A DNA stretch of 64,000 nt. It comes from Castor canadensis (lineage: Eukaryota; Chordata; Mammalia; Rodentia; Castoridae). Location of the stretch: positions 16,737,014-16,801,013 of the forward strand of contig NC_133403.1 in the NCBI RefSeq assembly GCF_047511655.1, read 5' to 3'. The notes below the pieces were generated by a model. The model ran no database searches. It worked only from the letters and a program-made list of their open reading frames with translations, and was not told the origin of the DNA. Below are positions 58,063 to 64,000 of the stretch, piece after piece. A program made the position numbers and the translations under genes. Every line of letters begins with the position of its first letter. The stretch's first letter is position 1.

Positions 58063-58100
58063 ACCATGTGAGCTGGAGCCCCCATTGCACTTAACCAACA
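58063..58100 (+). pseudogene. RALGDS: RALGDS-like exon fragment after the catalytic domain
   Basis: SYQLPCELEPP in one frame, the family's conserved S-Y-x-L-S-C-x-L-E-P stretch. Confidence 0.7.
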
Positions 58101-58439
58101 GAGTCCCCAACAAGCACAGAGGCATAGGGAAGCACTGGATCAAGTAACTGCCTTTGGACTGGTAGGCAGGGGACAGAGAAGTTTCTGGACTATATAGGCT
58201 GGGAGAGCCAGTGAAAAATGTTGTGGATCCCACCCCATCTAAACCATCCTTGTAACTAAGCTGAGAGACCTCAATTTCCTACTCTGTGAAATGGAGAAAT
58301 CTCTCATATCATGTGTGACAATGAAGTATGGATAGGTGACCACTACCCAAGAATGGTACATCAGGCACAGAGTATAGTGGGGAGCAAGGGGTGGGAATAT
58401 CCTTGTGGATTTTCCTCAAGTAAGCTGTTCCTTCCATCC

Positions 58440-58662
58440 AGACACAAGGCCCCCAAGATGGAGCCCAGAAGAAGCATTACCTCACACTCCAAGTCCTATA
58501 ACCAGCTTTGCTATGGCTCTGATTTCAGCAGTAGGGACATCAGTGACCAACTCTTTATGGACCCAGCTGGCTCTGCCAGCTCACAGATGGAAGGAATAAA
58601 CATGAACTCTGTCCTGGTGTCTCTTGATGGTCAGGCTGAGCTGCAATCCCATGACCATTGAC
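58440..58662 (+). pseudogene. RALGDS: RALGDS-like exon: Ser-rich segment between catalytic and Ras-binding domains
   Basis: An open frame with SHSKSYNQLCYGSDFSSRDI, LFMDPAGSASSQMEGINM and VSLDGQ, followed by a stop; matches the RalGDS segment in order. The Ras-binding domain itself is not found downstream. Confidence 0.85.
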
Positions 58663-58664
58663 AT

Positions 58665-59270
58665 CCTCCTACTGCCAGCCTTCTCCACTGTCTCCACAAA
58701 ACAATCCCAGAATCTCCAGTTAATCTAGGGACCAACTCAATTCTCCTTCAAATGAAGATGAAAGGACTCAGACCACCAAGGTCAGATTCATAGATCATCT
58801 CAACTCAAGATGAGGATTTTGGGGGCAGGAAAAGTGCATGAATAAGGTGACAATTGAATATTTGTATTTAAAAATTTACTAACTTTCTTGGGAAATAATT
58901 GTGCACATACTGTGTAATAGTTTGAAATTTTTATAAAGAACTTTTTCTACGATAGCTGAATCATTGTAGAGTTATTAACAAATTTCATGTGAAAAATGCA
59001 ACAATAGGGTGAGAAAATTAGAACAGGAACCCATACACATTCCCATCCTAAGGAAATACAAATTTTACAAAAACACACAGACCAAAAGAGTTTGTGAGGA
59101 TTCTCAATGCCATTAGAAGGTTCTCACATGGCTGTTATGTGTTGATTCAACCCCATCGAAGCCCAATTGGAAAAACTGGGGCCACCTTCTCTCCTATTCA
59201 TCAGAGCTCTATGCCCTGGGAAAGCATTGGGAAATTGGTAGGAAACCTAATCATCTATCTCATCCATGGA
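58665..59270. other. unassigned sequence
   Basis: No gene or repeat recognised between the RALGDS-like relic and the tandem array. Confidence 0.4.
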
Positions 59271-60463
59271 GAAGGAGCCGCCTGGAATACTCCATGATTT
59301 GGAGCACCACAGGACTTTGTGCCATTTGGGCCTGACTCTCACCAAGCAGAAAGACCAATAAATGATCTCACCATGGTACACAGGATTCCTTGATTCAGGA
59401 GCTCACACTGAACACTGGATATCATGGTGTGCTGCTAGCGGACTGGCAAGGGAGGAAGGAGGTTACATGGAGGCCCAGAAACCTGTTTACTTGACATCAC
59501 TTCTTCTCTGGCCTGCAGAGTACATTAAAGCATGGCATCAAATGTTTGGAGAAATTACCCCAATTCACCAGTGTTTCCTGGTATTCATGAAGTTTTGGAA
59601 CTGCTGAAGGATACTTTACTCAGAAGAAAGCCCAGAAATTTGCTAACACCAGAATACTTAATATTCATGTGACATAGCCATTCTTTGGGTGTGTTTGTGT
59701 CTGTGTGTGGGTGTGTAGATGGTTGTAAAATATTTCCCATATCAGTGTCTGTTAGGTACTCTGTTCCAAATAATGCACGTCAGTAATGCTGCCTGGAAGT
59801 CATTAATTTTGGGTTTGGCTCAACGTTGCTATTCCGAAGATGAACTGTAATATATTTTCCAAGGGGCAAATATTCAGCATTCACTGAATATGCCCAGTGT
59901 ATGTCCAGGTATCATGATACATATGTCCAAGTGCATCACTGACTTGCTAGAAATGATTTCAATTCCAGCGATCACTTCAGGCATAGACTCTGGTGGATTA
60001 GGGTTTCCTTCTTAATTGACATAAAGGTGGTAGTCCTCTTTCCAAGAATATTGGTGGTAATGATGTCACTTCACGTGTTTTTCTAATTTTGATGCTTTTT
60101 GAAGTCATGAAAGTGTCCACATCACGCCAGGGGATATCAGTGGGCAACGTTCTATATGCCTGAATAAAGGCAGGGTTCGTATGTGTGTGTTTGTAATACT
60201 CATGGTGTCATAGTGTATTAATTTCTTTGCTCTTCCTAATAAATTCTCATACTACACAATATTTCACACTCATTGAGTATATCCAGTATTTAAGCATGCA
60301 TAAGACTCCTTGAATTAAAATTTCTCTTTAACCCTTTGTGAATGAATGGAATGCACCAGGGTGTCCTGGTGTTCAGTGACTTCTGGTCTTGATCATCATT
60401 GCTATTCAATAGATAGAAGTTAAGATATTTGTTTAAGAGATAACAATTAGGATATAATCACTT

Positions 60464-60465
<2 letters not shown>

Positions 60466-60498
<33 letters not shown>
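60466..60498. repeat. (GT)n microsatellite in unit A
   Basis: Alternating GT; the equivalent tract in unit B is at 62,743-62,768. Confidence 0.93.
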
Positions 60499-61280
60499 AT
60501 CCGTATGATATTTCTTGTTCAATTTGCCATCACTGATGTGTAAAACTTAGTTTAATGCCCAAAGTCACTTTGAAAAACAGCCTTGATTCACTCTGATTTT
60601 GTGTGTTCAGTTCCATGAATGAAAGGTGTACCATTTTGTCCCTGAGAGAATATTCCTGAGTGCTTCATGGTGTTCCACAGTTTCTGGGATTCCTGAAAGC
60701 TGCTGTTCACTGGGGAGATGGTAACTCTTTGCCTGAGTAGGGAATACTAAGCTATCATGGAGTATACCCAATGTGAGCCGGGGTACTTCTCAATCAAAGT
60801 GAATTAATTTCTTTGTCGACATGAAGTGAATTCATTTGGTCACTTTGAGGCTCTTGCCAGCCAGAGTCTTGGTTTGCATGTTTGATGAAGTTAGGAACAC
60901 AGAATCCTTGAAACACAACTCCCTGGTTTCCAATGTGCTATATTTTGTTTCCACTTAAGGGAATATCCTCCCACATGATGGGAGATGTAGTTCTGGGAGG
61001 GAAATTGCCTCATCCAATGTTAAGGGCATTTTCCTGGCTGATGGCACTGCAAAGGGCTTGAGGTGTTTTTCTACTCACCACCAGAAGCACTTCTTGTCCT
61101 CCAAAATGCGTGTTCCAGATTGGTAGTTGTATAGAGCAGGACAGAAATGTCATCCCAGTTGAACCTTGAAAAGCTAATGAGGGAAACTGGAGGAGAAGAG
61201 CAATCCTCAGAACAGAATATCTTGCCAGGGAATGGAACACAACTGGTGAAGGCTGGAGGGGGTGGGGTCTTAGACTGCTT

Positions 61281-61391
61281 AGCAATCTGACCAATCAGGA
61301 AAGACATGGTGGTGATGTCACAGTGAGCTCACTACCCCTGGAACTTGAGGAGTCCTGACACAGCTCCTGCCTGGACTGTTGCTATGGCAGC
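61281..61391 (+). promoter_or_regulatory. conserved CCAAT / CRE-like / X-box-like cluster, unit A
   Basis: CTGACCAATCAGG (61,288-61,300), TGATGTCA (61,313-61,320) and GTTGCTATGGCAGC (61,378-61,391), resembling NF-Y, CREB/ATF and RFX sites. The last two recur unchanged in unit B. Function is inferred from motif likeness only. Confidence 0.4.
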
Positions 61392-62742
61392 CCAGCCACT
61401 CAAACAGGAAGAAGGTGGAGGAATGTGCCCCTGTCTTGTGTGGAAGACTTCTCAGTTAAATGGGGCCTAGGGAAACAGAGCAGGAACAGTAGGAGCACAT
61501 GGGTGACATGAGCACATCAGGATTGAGGGATTCCATTCTTCCCTGCTAGACGAAGCTACCATGCCCCACGGTTTGGAGAGTCCACAGGCCTCTGTACCAT
61601 TTGGGCCTGGATCTCACCAAGCAGAACAGGCCTCCCTGGATTTCACTGTGGTACACAAACTGCCTTGATTATAGGGGCTCACACTGAACACCCGATCTCA
61701 TGGTGTGCTGCTAGCGGACTGGCAAGGGTGGAAGGAGGTTACATGGAGGCCCAGACACCTGTTTACCTGACATCAGTTCTTCTCTGACCTGCATGATACA
61801 TTACACCTTGGCACAGAATGTTTTAAGAAATTACCTTTTTCACCAGTGTTTCCTGGTACTCATGAAGTTTTGGTGCTGCTGAAAGATACTTTACTCAGAT
61901 GAAAGCCCAGAAATTCACTTCAACAGAACACTTAATATTCATGGGACATAGCCACTCTGTGGGTATGTTTGTGTCTGTGTGTGGATGCATATGTGGTTGT
62001 AAAAATTTCCCATATCAGTGTCTGTTATGTACTCTGTTCCAAATAATGCAAGTCAGCAGTGCTTCCTGGAAGTCATTAATTTTGGGTTTGGCTCAATGTT
62101 GCTATTCTGAAGATAAACCATAATATATTGTCCAAGGAGGAAATATTCAGCATTCCTTGAATATGCCCAGTGTATGTCCGGGTGTCATGATACTTGTGTC
62201 CAAGTGCATCACTGGCTTGCTAGAAACGTTTTCAATTCCAGTGATTGCTTCAGGAATAGACTCTGGTAGATTAGGGTTTCCTTCTTCATTGGCATAAAGC
62301 TGGTAGTATGTCTTCTTTCCAAGAATATTGGTGGAAATGATGTCAGCTCACATGTTTTCCTAAGTTTGATGCTTTTTGAAGTCATAAAAGTGTCAGCACA
62401 GTAGGGTAATGGGGGATTTCAGTGGGTAACTTTCATATGCATTGAATATAGGCAGAATTCATGTCTGTGTATATGTAATACTCATAGTGTAATAGTGCAT
62501 TAATTTTTTTTTGTTCAAATAAATTCTTGTACTACACAATTTTTCACACTCATGGACTACATCCAGTCTTTAGGCATGCATAAGACTCCTTGAATTAAAT
62601 CTCTCTTTAACCCTGTGTGAATGAATGGAATACAACACTGTGTCCTGGGGTTCAGTGACTTCTGGTCTTGTTCATCATTGCTATTCAGTAGATAGGAGTT
62701 AAGATATGTGTTTGCGAGATAATATTATGATATCATCACTAT

Positions 62743-62768
62743 GTGTGAGTGTGTGTGTGTGTGTGTTT
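62743..62768. repeat. (GT)n microsatellite in unit B
   Basis: Counterpart of 60,466-60,498. Confidence 0.9.
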
Positions 62769-63576
62769 GCATCTCTATGATAGTTCTTGTTCAATTTGCC
62801 ATCGCTGGTGTTTAGAAATTACGTTAATGTCCAAAGTCATTTTGAAGAAAGTCTTGATTTGCTCTGATTTTATGTGTTCAGATCCATGAATGAAAGGTGT
62901 ACGCTTTTGTCCCTGAGAGAATCTTTGAGGAAATGAATATGCTTCCTGAGTGCTTCATGGTATACAACAGTTTCTGGTGTGCGTGAAACCTGATGTTCAC
63001 TGGAGAGATGGTAACTCTTTGCCTGAGTAGGGAATACTAAACTATCATGGAGTATACCCAATGTGAGCCGGGGTACTTCTCAATCAAAGTGAATTAATTT
63101 CTTTGTCGACATGAAGTGAATTCATTTGGTCACTTTGAGGCTCTTGCCAGCCAGAGTCTTGGTTTGCATGTTTGATGAAGTTAGGAACACAGAATCCTTG
63201 AAACACAACTCCCTGGTTTCCAATGTGCTATATTTTGTTTCCACTTAAGGGAATATCCTCCCACATGATGGGAGATGTAGTTCTGGGAGGGAAATTGCCT
63301 CATCCAATGTTAAGGGCATTTTCCTCGCTGATGGCACCACAAAGAGCTTGAGGTGTTCTTTTACTCACCACCAGAAACACTTCCTGTCCTTCAAAATGTG
63401 TGTTGCAGATTGGTAGTTGTATAGAACAGGACAGAAATGTGATCCCAGTTGAAACTTGAACAAGCTGACGAGGGAAACTGGAGGAGAAGAGCAATCCTCA
63501 GAACAGAAGACCTTGCCAGGGAATGTCACACAAGTGGCTGGAGGTTGTAGCCTTTGGATTCTTTGAGCAAATGCTT

Positions 63577-63687
63577 AGCACTCCGACGAATCAGGAATGA
63601 CTAGGTGGTGATGTCACAGTGGGTTCACTACCCCTGGAACTTGGAGAGTCCTGAGGCAGCTCCTGCCTAGCCTGTTGCTATGGCAGC
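63577..63687 (+). promoter_or_regulatory. conserved CRE-like / X-box-like cluster, unit B
   Basis: TGATGTCA (63,609-63,616) and GTTGCTATGGCAGC (63,674-63,687) are unchanged from unit A. The CCAAT core has mutated to CGAATCAG. Confidence 0.4.
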
Positions 63688-63860
63688 CCAGCCAGCCAAG
63701 CTGGAAAAAGGTGGAGGAAGGTGCCCCTTTCTTGTGTAGAAGACTTCTCAGTTAAGTGGGGCCTAGGGAAATGGAGCAGGGACATTAGCAGTGCATGGGT
63801 GACCTGAGGACATCAGGATTGGGGGATTCGATTCTTCACTGAGAGCCTAAGCTACCATGC

Positions 63861-64000
63861 TCCACAGTTTGGAGAATCCACAGTCCTTTGTGCCCTTTGG
63901 GCCTGGATCTCACCCAGCAGAACAGGCCGCCATGGATCTCACTGTGGTACACAGGCTGCCTTAATTACAGGGGCTCACACTGAACACCTGATCTCATGGT
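63861..64000. repeat. macro-tandem unit C, start only
   Basis: Matches 59,290-59,430 and 61,565-61,710 up to the window end, so the array goes on. Confidence 0.92.

Larger units (their letters stand above)
48685..58662 (+). pseudogene. RALGDS: RALGDS-like unprocessed pseudogene (Ral guanine nucleotide exchange factor paralogue)
   Basis: Ral GEFs swap GDP for GTP on RalA/RalB; the family has an N-terminal exchanger motif (REM), a Pro/Glu-rich linker, a catalytic RasGEF domain and a C-terminal Ras-binding domain. Exon-like blocks with splice-like edges occur in family order on one strand: REM (48,685-48,843; 52,784-52,957), linker to catalytic start (53,220-53,439), catalytic domain (54,100-54,315; 54,651-54,790; 56,885-56,985; 57,754-57,861; 58,063-58,100) and the Ser-rich segment after it (58,440-58,662). 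Introns are retained, so it arose by DNA duplication. Nearly every exon carries a stop or shift, and the Ras-binding domain and first exons are not found. A 2.6-kb LTR/L1 insertion occupies the intron after the first block. RGL4, a close relative, is the alternative parent. Confidence 0.85.
59275..61560. repeat. macro-tandem unit A (~2.28 kb)
   Basis: Matches unit B along its whole length: 'ggtgtgctgctagcggactg' at 59,425 and 61,705; a GT run at 60,470-60,498 and 62,743-62,766; 'gtgagccggggtacttctca' at 60,773 and 63,063; the CCAAT/CRE/X-box cluster at its end. Confidence 0.93.
61561..63860. repeat. macro-tandem unit B (~2.29 kb)
   Basis: About 90% like unit A by eye over most of its length, with a 321-bp patch (63,005-63,325) differing at one base. 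The third unit starts at about 63,861. Confidence 0.93.

Overview
The window is nuclear DNA of a mammal, almost certainly a rodent. It holds no bacterial or viral operon and I see no complete intact protein-coding gene. The diagnostic content is rodent-type retroposons: LINE-1 (L1) pieces, tRNA-Ala/ID-like SINEs, 7SL-derived B1-like SINEs, and composites of a B1-like left part with an ID-like right part, known as B1-dID. That composition points to a squirrel-, dormouse- or beaver-related rodent rather than mouse or rat; a beaver-like (castorimorph) source is my best guess, from repeat style only. Long open frames are mostly L1 remnants or frames through low-complexity repeats.

Layout. At 1-2,640 an L1 was hit by an RPL39 retrocopy and then rearranged by a 1.5-kb inversion flanked by a perfect 115-bp inverted repeat. 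At 3,200-4,600 lies an MTX3 retropseudogene. An antisense L1 ORF2 (4,640-6,335) and the 5' part of a sense L1 (6,600-9,540, 5'UTR plus ORF1) follow. At 9,590-11,130 is an antisense decayed retroviral env. At 11,166-17,268 sit three tandem copies of a 1.5-2.5 kb unit, each with a conserved exon-like core, two with large ACACTC/CA arrays. From 17,268 to 46,500 the DNA is packed with SINEs, L1 3' ends, LTR/ERV fragments (including ERV integrase pieces at 18.1 and 31.1 kb), an unidentified retropseudogene (29.5-30.2 kb), two exon-like open segments on the minus strand (41.1 and 42.9 kb) and a GC-rich unassigned block (43.25-44.28 kb).

The main gene relic is an intron-bearing, decayed paralogue of RALGDS (Ral guanine nucleotide exchange factor), with exons in order on the plus strand from 48,685 to 58,662. 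An LTR (49.2-51.8 kb) carrying a young 5'-truncated L1 with a 31-bp target duplication sits inside one of its introns. A second, oppositely oriented copy of its first catalytic exon lies at 46.6 kb.

The window ends in a tandem array of a ~2.28-kb unit (59,275 to beyond 64,000). It has a patch of near identity suggesting recent gene conversion and a conserved CCAAT/CRE/X-box cluster in each full unit. No genes here work together as a pathway; the region reads as an accessory, duplication-prone mammalian interval shaped by retrotransposition and tandem duplication.
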